Assembly: GCA_964517495.1 (NCBI GenBank)
Contig: CAZFER010000013.1
Span: forward strand, 1 to 64,000
Origin: CAZFER01 sp964517495
GTDB lineage: Bacteria; Hinthialibacterota; Hinthialibacteria; Hinthialibacterales; Hinthialibacteraceae
Direction of reading: 5' to 3'
Length of the DNA stretch: 64,000 nucleotides
The notes under the pieces are model-generated. The model saw nothing but the letters and a program-made list of their open reading frames with translations. It did no database searches and was not told the origin of the DNA. Position numbers and translations under genes: made by a program. Positions 45,522-55,312 of the stretch are shown piece by piece (the stretch's first letter is position 1; the number at the start of each line of letters is the position of its first letter).

Positions 45522-46406
45522 TCAATAAATCACTTTGTTTAAAGGATATTCGATAATACCTTCAGCACCCGCCTCTTTCAATTTAGGAATAATTTCACGC
45601 ACGATCGATTCTTCAACAATAATTTCCAATGCACGCCAGCCCTCTTGATGGAGATGAGAGACAGTTGGATTGGTTAATCCGGACGGTAACACTTTAAGGA
45701 TATTATCCAAGTGCTCAACGCGAACATTCATTTTCAAGCCCACCTTCGAATTGGCTTCAATTGCCCCTTGGAGTAAGAGGGAGATACGCTCCAATTTATC
45801 CCGTTTCCAATCATCCTTCCACGCAGTGTGATTCGCAATGAAGGTGGTTCGAGATTCAAAAAGGGTTTCGACGATTCTCAGGTTATTAGCACGCAGTGAA
45901 GAACCAGTTTCCGTCACCTCTATGATGGCATCAACCAACTGAGGTGCTTTCACTTCTGTCGCCCCCCATGAAAATTCCACCTCGGCTTCGACCCCGTTTT
46001 CTTTGAGATAACGTTTGGTGGCATTGACCAATTCAGTGGCAATACGCTTGCCTTGAAGATCCTTGACACAATTGATATCCGATTTTTCTGGAACAGCGAG
46101 CACCCAACTTACCGGCCGTGCGGTCGCTTTGGAGTAACACAATGTACATATAGTCTGGACATCTGAATCATTTTCAGTAATCCAATCCTGTCCAGTAATA
46201 CCCGCATCCAGCACACCGTCTTCCACATAGCGGGACATTTCCTGCGCCCGCAACAGTACAATGGAAAGTTCATCATCATCCACACGAGGATAGTACGATC
46301 GATCTTTTGCCGAAATAGTAAAACCCGCTTTTTTAAAGAGATCAAATGTGGATTCCTGCAAACTTCCCTTGGGAAGGCCTAATTTCAATTTGTTTTTACT
46401 ACTCAT
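45522..46406 (-). CDS. hisG: ATP phosphoribosyltransferase, long form
   Basis: 294 residues. First step of histidine synthesis from ATP and PRPP. LKLGLPKGSLQESTFDLFKK opens the fold; VEDGVLDAGITGQDWI and IIEVTETGSSLRANNLRIVE (PRPP-binding region) follow. The C-terminal regulatory ACT-like domain is present (TVSHLHQEGWRALEIIVEES), so this is the HisZ-independent long form, inhibited by histidine. Its ATG overlaps the stop of the upstream L,D-transpeptidase gene (ATGA), and argB follows. No other his genes are in the window. Confidence 0.95.
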   Translation of the reverse strand: MSSKNKLKLGLPKGSLQESTFDLFKKAGFTISAKDRSYYPRVDDDELSIVLLRAQEMSRYVEDGVLDAGITGQDWITENDSDVQTICTLCYSKATARPVSWVLAVPEKSDINCVKDLQGKRIATELVNATKRYLKENGVEAEVEFSWGATEVKAPQLVDAIIEVTETGSSLRANNLRIVETLFESRTTFIANHTAWKDDWKRDKLERISLLLQGAIEANSKVGLKMNVRVEHLDNILKVLPSGLTNPTVSHLHQEGWRALEIIVEESIVREIIPKLKEAGAEGIIEYPLNKVIY

Positions 46407-47563
46407 GAGTTGCTATTCTCCATATCATCAACGATGGTTACTTTCGTTCCATAGGTGACCATTTTATAAAGTTCTTCGACATCCTCATTGTACATACGGA
46501 TACATCCTGCGCTTTTTCGGTAGCCAATGGTTTCCGGAGCATTGGTGCCATGGATTCCTAATCCAGTACGTTCACGTTCTTCGGTTCGTATCCCCATCCA
46601 ACGCGAACCCAAGGCATTTTCAGGATCACCCGGCTGTATCACACCCCCTTCAGGTTTGTACCAGGTGGGATTAATCTCCTTGGTATTGATATAATATTCA
46701 TTGGCTGGCGTCTTATAACTCTGCTCACCAATTCCCACAGGATACCACTTAACAAATTTTCCGCTCTCCGTCAGTAAATTTAAACGGCAGTTACTTTTAT
46801 CAACCACAATGCGAAATGGTTCTTTAGGAACCTTCAGCGTTCGTCCTGGTCTGAGTTGATTGGGCTTGACATCATTTGCCTCTCCAATAAACCACGCAGT
46901 CGTTTTAAACATTTGGCCTATCTTGGCATTGGAATCACCCGGCTGAACCGTATAAAGTTTGCAAAATTCATCCAACACCGGTGACCACAAACGCTCTGTA
47001 TTCACCTTGCTCAAAAAATCCTTGGCTTGAGCGGCAACCTGTGTATCAGTAACACTTTCAATAATGCCGTAAAATAATTCCCGGGCTTTTTCTACATCTT
47101 CATCGATATAGGTTTGCGCAATACCCAACAACGCTTGATCCCTCAATGGGGGACCAGCATTTTGTTTAACTTTTTCGAAATAATCACGGGCTTTCTCTTT
47201 ATCCTCATTAACTGAGGAACGAGCCAGTTTGAGCCAGGCTTCGTAGCGATATTCAGAGTCAGAAAAATCATCGACAATACGCTGCCATAATTCATTGGCT
47301 TCTGGCGCCTGAATGCCTTCATAGGCTTTGGCAAGCAGATAGAGAGCTTTATCGGCCTTTTCAAACCGTTTTCCCCGCTCAACCACAGGCAACAGATTTT
47401 TAACTGCGCTATTATAATCCTCCGAGTCGATCATGGCTTCAGCCAGATCCATTTTATTAATGAGTTCTTCTCGCGCCTGACGTTGTTTTGTAATAATTAC
47501 AACCGTAGACAACGTTCCAATCACCGCAACGATTAATATGAATATAATAAAATTACGAATCAT
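46403..47563 (-). CDS. L,D-transpeptidase (YkuD) with TPR-like and LysM-like regions
   Basis: 386 residues. An N-terminal TM anchor (about 5-24) is followed by a helical-repeat region (about 35-200, TPR-like: YNSAVKNLLPVVERGKRFEK, ADKALYLLAKAYEG), a LysM-like segment (CKLYTVQPGDSNAKIGQMFK), then the YkuD catalytic domain with HGTNAPETIGYRKSAGCIRM (His about 336, Cys about 353). Such enzymes form 3-3 peptidoglycan cross-links or attach proteins to the wall in the periplasm. The ATGA overlap with hisG means translational coupling of a cell-wall enzyme to histidine synthesis, which is unusual. Confidence 0.92.
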   Translation of the reverse strand: MIRNFIIFILIVAVIGTLSTVVIITKQRQAREELINKMDLAEAMIDSEDYNSAVKNLLPVVERGKRFEKADKALYLLAKAYEGIQAPEANELWQRIVDDFSDSEYRYEAWLKLARSSVNEDKEKARDYFEKVKQNAGPPLRDQALLGIAQTYIDEDVEKARELFYGIIESVTDTQVAAQAKDFLSKVNTERLWSPVLDEFCKLYTVQPGDSNAKIGQMFKTTAWFIGEANDVKPNQLRPGRTLKVPKEPFRIVVDKSNCRLNLLTESGKFVKWYPVGIGEQSYKTPANEYYINTKEINPTWYKPEGGVIQPGDPENALGSRWMGIRTEERERTGLGIHGTNAPETIGYRKSAGCIRMYNEDVEELYKMVTYGTKVTIVDDMENSNS

Positions 47564-47723
47564 ATCCTCCTCTCCTCAACCTCGTCATTTCAAACGTTTC
47601 CTGTTCCAACCAGATTATATTAACCAAAATCAAGTCTGTCAGCCATAACGGCATGATGCAATGGAGTACATCCAAGATAATTCATTAATAGGTAAAAATG
47701 CGAAACCGTTAAAAAAGGAAATA

Positions 47724-47744
47724 CCCGCCTCCATTGGAAGCGGG
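47724..47744. terminator. Intrinsic terminator, usable in both directions
   Basis: CCCGCCTCC-ATT-GGAAGCGGG with one mismatched position; forward it is followed by CCTTTTTTT, and in reverse the flanking sequence is TATTTCCTTTTTT. Lies downstream of secDF on the reverse strand and upstream of the L,D-transpeptidase gene. Confidence 0.65.
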
Positions 47745-47764
47745 CCTTTTTTTCCACGGCCATT

Positions 47765-47791
47765 TCTCCGGATGCTGGCAACATCCGGAGA
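47765..47791. terminator. Perfect 10-bp hairpin just after secDF
   Basis: TCTCCGGATG (47765-47774), loop CTGGCAA, CATCCGGAGA (47782-47791), about 20 bases past the secDF stop. No T run follows in either direction, so it may be an mRNA 3'-end stabiliser working with the terminator at 47724-47744. Confidence 0.5.
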
Positions 47792-47811
47792 TTAAAGATC
47801 ACGATTCAAGA

Positions 47812-50385
47812 TTAGCTTTCGGCCGCCATTTTTCTCGGCCCCTGCCGGCCAATCATTAATAATAGCGGACTGGCAACAAAGATAGATGAATATGTACCAA
47901 TTAATATACCAATTAATAATGTGAATGAGAAATCATGGATAACCGATCCACCGACGAAATACAATGTCAAAATGACAAAGAAGGTTGTTATTGAGGTGTT
48001 GAAGGTACGTGTTAAGGTTTGGTTTATACTATGATTTACAATTTCCCTGAAGTTAAGCAGACTGGACGTATAGTTTTCACGAATTCGGTCAAACACAACA
48101 ATGGTATCGTTAAGCGAATACCCCAAGACCGTTAATAAGGCCGCGACAATGGGCAAATTAAACTCCGTTTGTGTAAAAGCCAATATGGCCAAGGTAAAGA
48201 ACAAATCGTGGAACAACGCAGCCACCGCGGCCACCGCGAATCGGAATTCAAAACGGGCGGTAATATACAGCAATATTCCAATGCTTGAAAAGAGCACACA
48301 TTGGATGGCTTTATAAAGCAATTCACTACCCACCTTGGCCCCCACATTATCAGAGCTGAGCGTCGTGAAGGTGTTATCGGGAACTGCCGTTTGTACATGT
48401 TGAACCAATTCATCCGTTGATTCGACCACTCCTTCACGGACACGGATAAGCATCTGATTTTCTTCACCCAATACTTCCTGGATGACCGCATCAGTCAGCC
48501 CCTCGTTCTCTATCTCATCTCGAACGGTTTGAACTTCAATGGGTTGATCAAAAGCAACTACTATTTCTGTTCCACCCGCAAAGTCAATCCCTTTAAAATT
48601 CTGCCAATTGGCACACAAGAATACAAAACCGATGATGCCTATAAGGCTCGTAGTACCTAAAAAGGCTTTGGGATTTTTAAAGAAGTCGATGTGGGTTTCA
48701 CCTAAAATACGCAAGGTTCCGACATTCAATTTTTTCATCCCGTTAGCGACCATGATATCGAAAATAACACGGGAAACAAAAATCGCGGTAAACATGGAGA
48801 CCAAAATACCAATGGAAAGTGTTATGGCGAATCCTTTAATAGGCCCGGTTCCAAACTGGAAGAGAACCAGGGCGGTAATCAATGTTGTAATGTTCGCATC
48901 GAAAATGGTCATGAAAGCACGGCCATAGCCTTTATCCAATACCAATTGTATGGTTTTGGATTTCCCTTTCATTTCCTCACGTAGACGTTCAAAAATAAGA
49001 ACATTGGCATCAACCGCCATACCGATGGTTAACACAATTCCGGCAATACCGGGCAAGGTAAGCGTGGCCTTAAATAATGCCATACAGGCCATCAAGAAGA
49101 ATAGATTTAAAATAACCGCAAAGTCGGCGATAAGCCCGGTCAGAGCATAATAAACCACCATAAAGATCAGGACGATTATCGCTCCGATAATACCGGCCAT
49201 AATCCCATTCTGGATGGAATCCTGCCCCAGCGAAGGACCAACCACACGGCTTTCCACAATATTCAGCGGTACCGGAAGCGCACCAGCTCGAAGCACAACC
49301 GCCAATTGGCGTGCTTCGTTGAAATCACCGATTCCGGTAATTCGAGCATTACCACCACGGATTTCATTTTCGATATTGGGTGCTGAATAAACCCGGTCAT
49401 CCATTACAATCGCCAGGTTTCTGCCCACATTTTCACCAGTGACACGTGCGAATATATTGGCGCCTTCCGGCTTGAATCGTAGTGAAACTTCCGGATTCCC
49501 CGACATTTGATCAAAATAAACAAACGCATCCTCTAACAGTTTACCGGTCAGTTCAGGCTTGCTTTGCATGAGATACAAATATCGGTGTGGAAAATCATAA
49601 TAGGGAGGATTGGGTTCTTCCACTCCACCCCATTTAAACATAAGGTCATTACGGATAAGCCCTTGAACCGCTTGACGTTGAAGGATTTCTCTAACGATAG
49701 CCACATTATCCGGATCCTTCACAATCAATGCCGCAAAATTGGGTGTGGGCGATTCAAATAGGGATAAAAAGTCTTCCTCAACCAAGACATCAATGTCGGC
49801 AACCAAATTCCCTAATTCAGTTTGGTTGGGTAATAAATGGAAACTGAGTTCCGCCGTGGCACTAACAATATTGGCCACCGCTCGAGGATCACTAAACCCT
49901 GGCATTTCAAGGATCAAGCGTCTTGGAGGTTGGCGAACCAACGCCGCTTCCGCCAATCCATACTGGTCCACACGGTTTCCTATAATCTCCGCTGCCGTAC
50001 CCAGCGCATATTGGAGTTCAACATCCAACTGGTTATCTTCAATGTCCGGATCATCTTCCCGGATGGCTTCTTCCACCTGTTCAAGATCAAGTTCGATGAC
50101 AAGGTGCACACCTCCCTGAAGATCAAGCCCCAGGCGAAGCGCGTTATCTTTCAGCTCACGGAAATCCTCAAGTATTTGTTTCTTTTGTTCCAGGTATACA
50201 TTCGATTCAATTTCATTGGCCTCAAATTGCTCTTCCAACTGGACAATGGATGGTAAATTTTCCTCCGGCTTATTTCGTTCCACTGGATCATAGGAATAAA
50301 ATTGTATCGTCGGCATGAGAAACCAGAGGGATAACAAAATCACGACGACGATTAAAACTATTCTCCAAACCGGAAGCCTCTGCAT
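47812..50385 (-). CDS. secDF: Protein translocase SecD-SecF fusion
   Basis: 857 residues. The N-terminal SecD half begins with one TM helix, a large periplasmic domain (NALRLGLDLQGGVHLVIELD), and the RND-like six-helix membrane unit (AGIVLTIGMAVDANVLIFER). The SecF half starts near 555 (ETHIDFFKNPKAFL, GIDFAGGTEIVVAFD) and ends with LTVLGYSLNDTIVVFDRIRE. The complex uses the proton or sodium gradient to pull exported proteins through SecYEG. The fused form occurs in several phyla. yajC is not adjacent. It is first in the reverse run that continues to argF, but hairpins at 47.7 kb probably separate the transcripts. Confidence 0.96.
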   Translation of the reverse strand: MQRLPVWRIVLIVVVILLSLWFLMPTIQFYSYDPVERNKPEENLPSIVQLEEQFEANEIESNVYLEQKKQILEDFRELKDNALRLGLDLQGGVHLVIELDLEQVEEAIREDDPDIEDNQLDVELQYALGTAAEIIGNRVDQYGLAEAALVRQPPRRLILEMPGFSDPRAVANIVSATAELSFHLLPNQTELGNLVADIDVLVEEDFLSLFESPTPNFAALIVKDPDNVAIVREILQRQAVQGLIRNDLMFKWGGVEEPNPPYYDFPHRYLYLMQSKPELTGKLLEDAFVYFDQMSGNPEVSLRFKPEGANIFARVTGENVGRNLAIVMDDRVYSAPNIENEIRGGNARITGIGDFNEARQLAVVLRAGALPVPLNIVESRVVGPSLGQDSIQNGIMAGIIGAIIVLIFMVVYYALTGLIADFAVILNLFFLMACMALFKATLTLPGIAGIVLTIGMAVDANVLIFERLREEMKGKSKTIQLVLDKGYGRAFMTIFDANITTLITALVLFQFGTGPIKGFAITLSIGILVSMFTAIFVSRVIFDIMVANGMKKLNVGTLRILGETHIDFFKNPKAFLGTTSLIGIIGFVFLCANWQNFKGIDFAGGTEIVVAFDQPIEVQTVRDEIENEGLTDAVIQEVLGEENQMLIRVREGVVESTDELVQHVQTAVPDNTFTTLSSDNVGAKVGSELLYKAIQCVLFSSIGILLYITARFEFRFAVAAVAALFHDLFFTLAILAFTQTEFNLPIVAALLTVLGYSLNDTIVVFDRIRENYTSSLLNFREIVNHSINQTLTRTFNTSITTFFVILTLYFVGGSVIHDFSFTLLIGILIGTYSSIFVASPLLLMIGRQGPRKMAAES

Positions 50386-50659
50386 AATTGGATAAACTCC
50401 TTTGGGAAAAATAAAGAGAAGCGTTTGAGCACGATCGGCTCGATGTTAAAAACGTTCACTTATTTAAAAAGAAACGTTTAACCATGCAATAAACGCATCA
50501 TGTGCGTTATTGGTTTTTTCATCTATAAACGATCGATTGATTCAACGCAAAAAAAAACGCACAAGAAGGTAATATTACATGGGTTAACGGGGCTGTCAAC
50601 ATGCACGAATATGATATGATAAATTGCATTATCACTTGCCAGAGGGAAATAGTGAGGTG

Positions 50660-52594
50660 ATGGTTCAAAACAAACGACTATTATTCATAATCGGAATGGC
50701 CTTTTTCCTCTTGATTTGTGGAAGAGTAAAGATTGCCCCTCCGGATTTAGCGTTTTACTACTCGTATGGGCGTTCTTTGCTTTATGACATGGATTATTGC
50801 TTTGTAAATGAATATGCACAATTTACATTTGGGGCTCATGAAACTTATTTGACACAAGAAGGCTATCCCGCCAATGACTGGCCGATGGGAACAGGATTAA
50901 GTTGGATACCCTTTTTACTGATTTCCCAAATCTGGCACTACTTCGCTTCTATTTTTGGAAACCAGGAATTATCCAATGGATTCAATTGGCTTGATAAATG
51001 GATCGTCACTTATGGCTCAACGCTCTTTTTTGGATGTGGGACTCTGTGGCTAACCTATCGATTAGGAAAAAAAACCAACTTAAAAACGCAACCACTGATT
51101 TGGTCGTTGATTTTGTTAAGTTTAGGGAGTTCTTTAACCTATCATTTATTCGTCAATTCCGCTGATTCCCATCTTCCATCCGCCTTCTTCATTATTCTGT
51201 TTCTTTTTGTTTGGCAGTGCTACAAAGAAGAAGGATCAACGGCCTTGCTGATATCTGCCGGAACTGTTCTGGGTTTAGCAGCACTGGTACGCCCTCACAA
51301 TGTCCTATTCATCCTGACCCCTATCTTGGAACACTTCACTTCACGGCGAAAAATAAGGGAATTGAGTTCCACTGTCATTATGGGAATAATTGCTTTGGTT
51401 GTATTTCTTCCCCAGCTGATGGTTTGGAAAACATTGTATGGCTCCTGGCTGGCGATTCCACGCTCGGAAGATGTTCGATGGTTTAATCCTCAATTATTCA
51501 ACACCTTATTTTCTGATTTTCATGGAATGATTTCATGGTCTCCATTATTTGGATTAGGTCTTTTAGGCTTATTTTTCAAAAAGAAGTGGATTCCCTACCT
51601 GATTCCCGTATTACTTCAACTTTACATTTATTCATGCAATATCGCCTGGTGGTCGGGGGGATCCTTTGGCAACCGGCGTATGATTGGCTGTGCCCCGCTA
51701 TTCATTTTAGGTTTGGCAACCTTATTGGAACGTTTTCCTGATCGATGGTTGAAGATCATTTGTATCACAGGTGCCATTTGGACTCATCTGCTTTTGATTG
51801 CAGAATTGGGTGGAACCATTCAGCTTGATCATTATCAAAGTTGGACTGAAATAATCCACGCCATTCCCTTAGGATTTTTTGAAGGTTTAGCGAACTATAT
51901 TCCTATCCATGAATGGCAAAATCATTTTCATGAACGACTTATTGGTTGTGGTGTCGTTTTATGCTTCTTTGTTTTAACTTATCTTCTTTATCGCCAATTC
52001 CTTACAAAACATCCACGCATTCCGCTCGTGGCTTTGTATGGATTTTTGCTTCTTTTAGTCAGCATGAGTGTTTTGGCAACCCAAAACACCCGTTCTGCCA
52101 TCAAAGGGGCTGATTGTTCAGACTATATTCAACGAGATCGTTTTTCATGGGTAATTTATTTCGAAAAGGGTTTTTATAAAGCCAACACCGGCAAGACAAA
52201 TGAAGCATTGAAAGCATTTTTAGCGGCTACCCTCACCGAACCTCGGCATCCTCAACCCTGGATGTATATTGGGATGATCTGTTATATGAAAAAATGGCAC
52301 CCATTGGATTATTACTACTTTGAAAACGCCCTTCGGCGTGGTCAGACACGTGTTTTTTACTTGCAATCATTCGAGACCGTGTTAACACGTATGATTCAAA
52401 CCCAAAGTGACCGGCTATCTCTTTTTTATAATCAACGGGGTATAGTGCGCCTATTATTAAACAAACCTACATTAGCCCAGACTGATTTTCGTGAAGCCCT
52501 GCGTATTGATCCGGATTACCAAACAGCCAAAAACAATCTGGATATACTTCTAAACCAATCACCTCAGGAAAGAAAAGGCTTTATGTGGAAATAA
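50660..52594 (+). CDS. GT39-like polytopic membrane protein with C-terminal TPR domain
   Basis: 644 residues from ATG 50660 (GTG 50657 and TTG 50624 are in frame). About 11-12 TM helices. The first loop carries PPDLAFYYSYGRSLLYDMD and later QEGYPANDWPMGTGLSWIPF, typical of GT-C enzymes; NSADSHLPSAFFIIL and LAALVRPHNVLFIL follow. From about residue 490 a soluble TPR-like domain begins (ALKAFLAATLTEPRHPQPWM, LAQTDFREALRIDPDYQTAK). The donor would be a polyprenyl-phosphate sugar; the acceptor is unknown. It lies 80 bases before lpxB, hinting at a lipid A or surface-glycan role (inference). Confidence 0.75.
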   Translation: MVQNKRLLFIIGMAFFLLICGRVKIAPPDLAFYYSYGRSLLYDMDYCFVNEYAQFTFGAHETYLTQEGYPANDWPMGTGLSWIPFLLISQIWHYFASIFGNQELSNGFNWLDKWIVTYGSTLFFGCGTLWLTYRLGKKTNLKTQPLIWSLILLSLGSSLTYHLFVNSADSHLPSAFFIILFLFVWQCYKEEGSTALLISAGTVLGLAALVRPHNVLFILTPILEHFTSRRKIRELSSTVIMGIIALVVFLPQLMVWKTLYGSWLAIPRSEDVRWFNPQLFNTLFSDFHGMISWSPLFGLGLLGLFFKKKWIPYLIPVLLQLYIYSCNIAWWSGGSFGNRRMIGCAPLFILGLATLLERFPDRWLKIICITGAIWTHLLLIAELGGTIQLDHYQSWTEIIHAIPLGFFEGLANYIPIHEWQNHFHERLIGCGVVLCFFVLTYLLYRQFLTKHPRIPLVALYGFLLLLVSMSVLATQNTRSAIKGADCSDYIQRDRFSWVIYFEKGFYKANTGKTNEALKAFLAATLTEPRHPQPWMYIGMICYMKKWHPLDYYYFENALRRGQTRVFYLQSFETVLTRMIQTQSDRLSLFYNQRGIVRLLLNKPTLAQTDFREALRIDPDYQTAKNNLDILLNQSPQERKGFMWK

Positions 52595-52673
52595 GTATTT
52601 ACACAACATTACAATGAAATTCAAAGAGACAAACTCAACCAATTAAACTCCATAGATGGGGAAAAATCACGCA

Positions 52674-53795
52674 ATGAAAACTTTCAAGATATTTATCTCG
52701 GTTGGCGAGGAATCGGCTGATTTACATGCTTCCCGGCTTTGTCATGAACTTAAGAGGCACAATCCAGATATTGAATTATACGGTTTTGGAGGGGATAAAT
52801 TAAAAGAAGAGGGAGTAAGAATACTCTTTCCACTACCAGAGATGGCTCTGATCGGTTTTGTGGAAGTCATCAAGCATTTACCGACTGTATTCAAACTCGA
52901 ATCCATGGCAAAAAACAGCTGGTTGGAAGAAAAACCTGATCTTATCATCTTTGTCGATTTCCCAGGCCTTCACTTTCGTCTGGCTAAAATCGCTCATCAG
53001 ATGGGCATTCCCATCATTTACTATATCGCCCCGCAGGCATGGGCCTGGAAAGAAGGCCGGGTGGAAATCATGCGGCAATGGGTTAAACAATTATTGGTGA
53101 TATTCCCTTTTGAGGAACACTTCTTTCAAACAAGGGGAGTTCCCACAACATACGTTGGCCATCCTCTGGTTGAACGCATACCCCTACCAGAACCTCGAAA
53201 TGAAGAGGAATTGAATCCCACTCATATCGGGCTGCTTCCTGGAAGCCGTAAGAATGAACTCAGATATTTGCTGCCTGTTATGATTCAATCAGCGGAATTA
53301 TTAAAGCAAGCACTCCCCGAGCTGAGATTTATGCTCATTTTGGCGGATACCCTCCCCACCAAGGTACTTAAATCCTTTAACATTCCACCATGTATTTCAG
53401 TTTGCCGTGATAGGAATTATGAACACCGGAGAAAACTGGATTTCGCCTGGACTGGCTCGGGTACTGCGACAGTTGAAAATGCCTTGCTGGAAATACCCAT
53501 GGCTGTTTTGTTCCGCAGCAATCCCATCAACATCTTTTTAGGACGGCGATTTGTGAAGATACCCTATATCGGGATGGTCAACTTGATTGCTGAAAAGGGA
53601 ATATGCCCGGAATTTATCCAGGAGCAATGCAAGCCGGAAGTACTGGCAAGGCACGCCTATGAGTTGTTAACAAAACCTGACCGCTATCAGGAAATGAAAG
53701 AGGATCTAAAAAAAGTACGGCAGCGAATCGGCTATCAACCGGCCTCCCAACTGGCAGCGGAACAGATTATCACTTTCCTGAATAATCAAAGCTGA
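52674..53795 (+). CDS. lpxB: Lipid-A-disaccharide synthase
   Basis: 373 residues from ATG 52674 with GGGG upstream; ATG 52656 is the longer alternative. GT-B enzyme (GT19) joining UDP-diacylglucosamine and lipid X. ISVGEESADLHASRLCHELK, the LIGFVEVIKHLP segment, IYYIAPQAWAWKEGR, LLPGSRKNELRYLLPVM and SGTATVENALLEIPMAVLF are all LpxB hallmarks, ending IGMVNLIAEKGICPEFIQEQ. It establishes a lipid-A-containing outer membrane. Other lpx genes are not in the window. Three bases separate its stop from the convergent Wzz-like gene. Confidence 0.95.
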   Translation: MKTFKIFISVGEESADLHASRLCHELKRHNPDIELYGFGGDKLKEEGVRILFPLPEMALIGFVEVIKHLPTVFKLESMAKNSWLEEKPDLIIFVDFPGLHFRLAKIAHQMGIPIIYYIAPQAWAWKEGRVEIMRQWVKQLLVIFPFEEHFFQTRGVPTTYVGHPLVERIPLPEPRNEEELNPTHIGLLPGSRKNELRYLLPVMIQSAELLKQALPELRFMLILADTLPTKVLKSFNIPPCISVCRDRNYEHRRKLDFAWTGSGTATVENALLEIPMAVLFRSNPINIFLGRRFVKIPYIGMVNLIAEKGICPEFIQEQCKPEVLARHAYELLTKPDRYQEMKEDLKKVRQRIGYQPASQLAAEQIITFLNNQS

Positions 53796-53798
53796 GGG

Positions 53799-55103
53799 TT
53801 ACGCTTCTTGTTCCTTGGATTCATCTTTCTTGGTAATCGGTTTCCCAAACCGTAACAGACCATAAAGATCGGATAGGAGGAAATACATTAAGGCCAGGAG
53901 GAAAGCGACTAAACCAACCAATGCTATCATCAACGAGCGGCGGGGATAGATTTTCTTTTCTATAGGAACAGCTTCACCAACCAGGATGAGATCCTGGCGT
54001 TCAGAGTAAATATTGGTGCCAGCCCACCCCAAGTTTTTCTCAATGCCAGCATATACTTCCAAGGCTCGATCCCAGTTCGCTTTCGCTTCTGTTTCTTCAA
54101 TATCTATTTCATGGAATCGATCGTTTTGTTCTTCAACTTTGGTTTCCAGAGCCGCAATTTTTGATGCCGCATCAATCCGTTTCGCAATAAGCCCAGGTAA
54201 ACTAACTTGAAGCGAGGTATATTCTTTGAGAACATCGAGATACCCCTGATTCACCACTTCATCTACAATGCCTTTTTCTGTGAGTGAATCCAAATCAAGT
54301 TCCGATGTCGCTTGTTTCACCATTTCAAGCGAAAGATTGTCACTGAAAATAGAGCGGAAAAGGGTGATTTTCTCTTCAAAATCGGGATGACGCTCAAATA
54401 ATGGATCATAAAAGAGATCCTTATAATATTCGACTTTCACCTTTTGTTCAGCGATGGAGTTATCGAGTGTGGAAAGTTCCTGCCGTAAAGTGGCCAGAAT
54501 GGTTTGGTTGGTATCCAATTCCTTTATTAAAACCTGTTTATTATTTTCCAACACAATCTCTTGATAGTTATTTTGAGTTTGGGTTACATTTTTTTTAAGG
54601 AGCTGGATTTCCTCAGATATCCGTTGTTGAGATATTATTTTTTCCTGTTCCATCAAATATTGGTTCTTTTGAATGGCTTTGGTGGCTAAATCATTAATGA
54701 CGTCAGCGGCCAGTTGAGCATCTTCCAAGGCCACTTGTATTTTAAGGTGTGACGAATTTTGAACCTGAAAAACCAGTAAACGCCCACGCATATCATCTGG
54801 ATAACGAAGATTAAAAGGGGATTCATCAAGTTGATACTTATTGATCATCTCCATCATCAAATCATCGGTTGTCATCATATCAACATACGTATCGAGGGGA
54901 ATGGCGGGGTTTTGCATGGTTTGCTCACCCAGCTTGGATTTGCTCATCAAAATGGTTGCCGTTGAAGCATACCGGTTAGGAATCAATAGAGTGGCGAGCA
55001 TACCAAGAAACATGGATACAACTGTAAAGAATAGAATACGTTTTCCACGTTCCCAAACTACATCTATAACAGCAGATAAACTAATTTCCCGTTCTTCAAC
55101 CAT
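53799..55103 (-). CDS. Wzz-type polysaccharide chain-length/export protein
   Basis: 434 residues. Two TM helices bracket a large periplasmic coiled-coil region: TM1 about 22-42 (RILFFTVVSMFLGMLATLLI), TM2 about 389-411 (RRSLMIALVGLVAFLLALMY). The Wzz N-terminus is recognisable (YASTATILMSKSKLGEQ); a Pro-rich motif precedes TM2 (VPIEKKIYPRR). No tyrosine-kinase domain follows, so this is a stand-alone PCP protein. It would regulate chain length or export of a surface polysaccharide. No wza, wzy or flippase gene is adjacent. Confidence 0.87.
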   Translation of the reverse strand: MVEEREISLSAVIDVVWERGKRILFFTVVSMFLGMLATLLIPNRYASTATILMSKSKLGEQTMQNPAIPLDTYVDMMTTDDLMMEMINKYQLDESPFNLRYPDDMRGRLLVFQVQNSSHLKIQVALEDAQLAADVINDLATKAIQKNQYLMEQEKIISQQRISEEIQLLKKNVTQTQNNYQEIVLENNKQVLIKELDTNQTILATLRQELSTLDNSIAEQKVKVEYYKDLFYDPLFERHPDFEEKITLFRSIFSDNLSLEMVKQATSELDLDSLTEKGIVDEVVNQGYLDVLKEYTSLQVSLPGLIAKRIDAASKIAALETKVEEQNDRFHEIDIEETEAKANWDRALEVYAGIEKNLGWAGTNIYSERQDLILVGEAVPIEKKIYPRRSLMIALVGLVAFLLALMYFLLSDLYGLLRFGKPITKKDESKEQEA

Positions 55104-55312
55104 TACTAATTACCGTTTCTATTTAAAGAGGTTGGAAAAGTATATCAATCACTCATTGGATCTATATCACGTAGCACGATATAACAGCAAGCCAAAACCG
55201 TCTACCCATTCATTCTTAAAAATCCTAACAGATTAAGCACGATACACGTTTGGCATCAAAGAATAAACCCCCATATAAGATGTTTAACAGCGATTAAAAT
55301 ATTTAACAGCGA

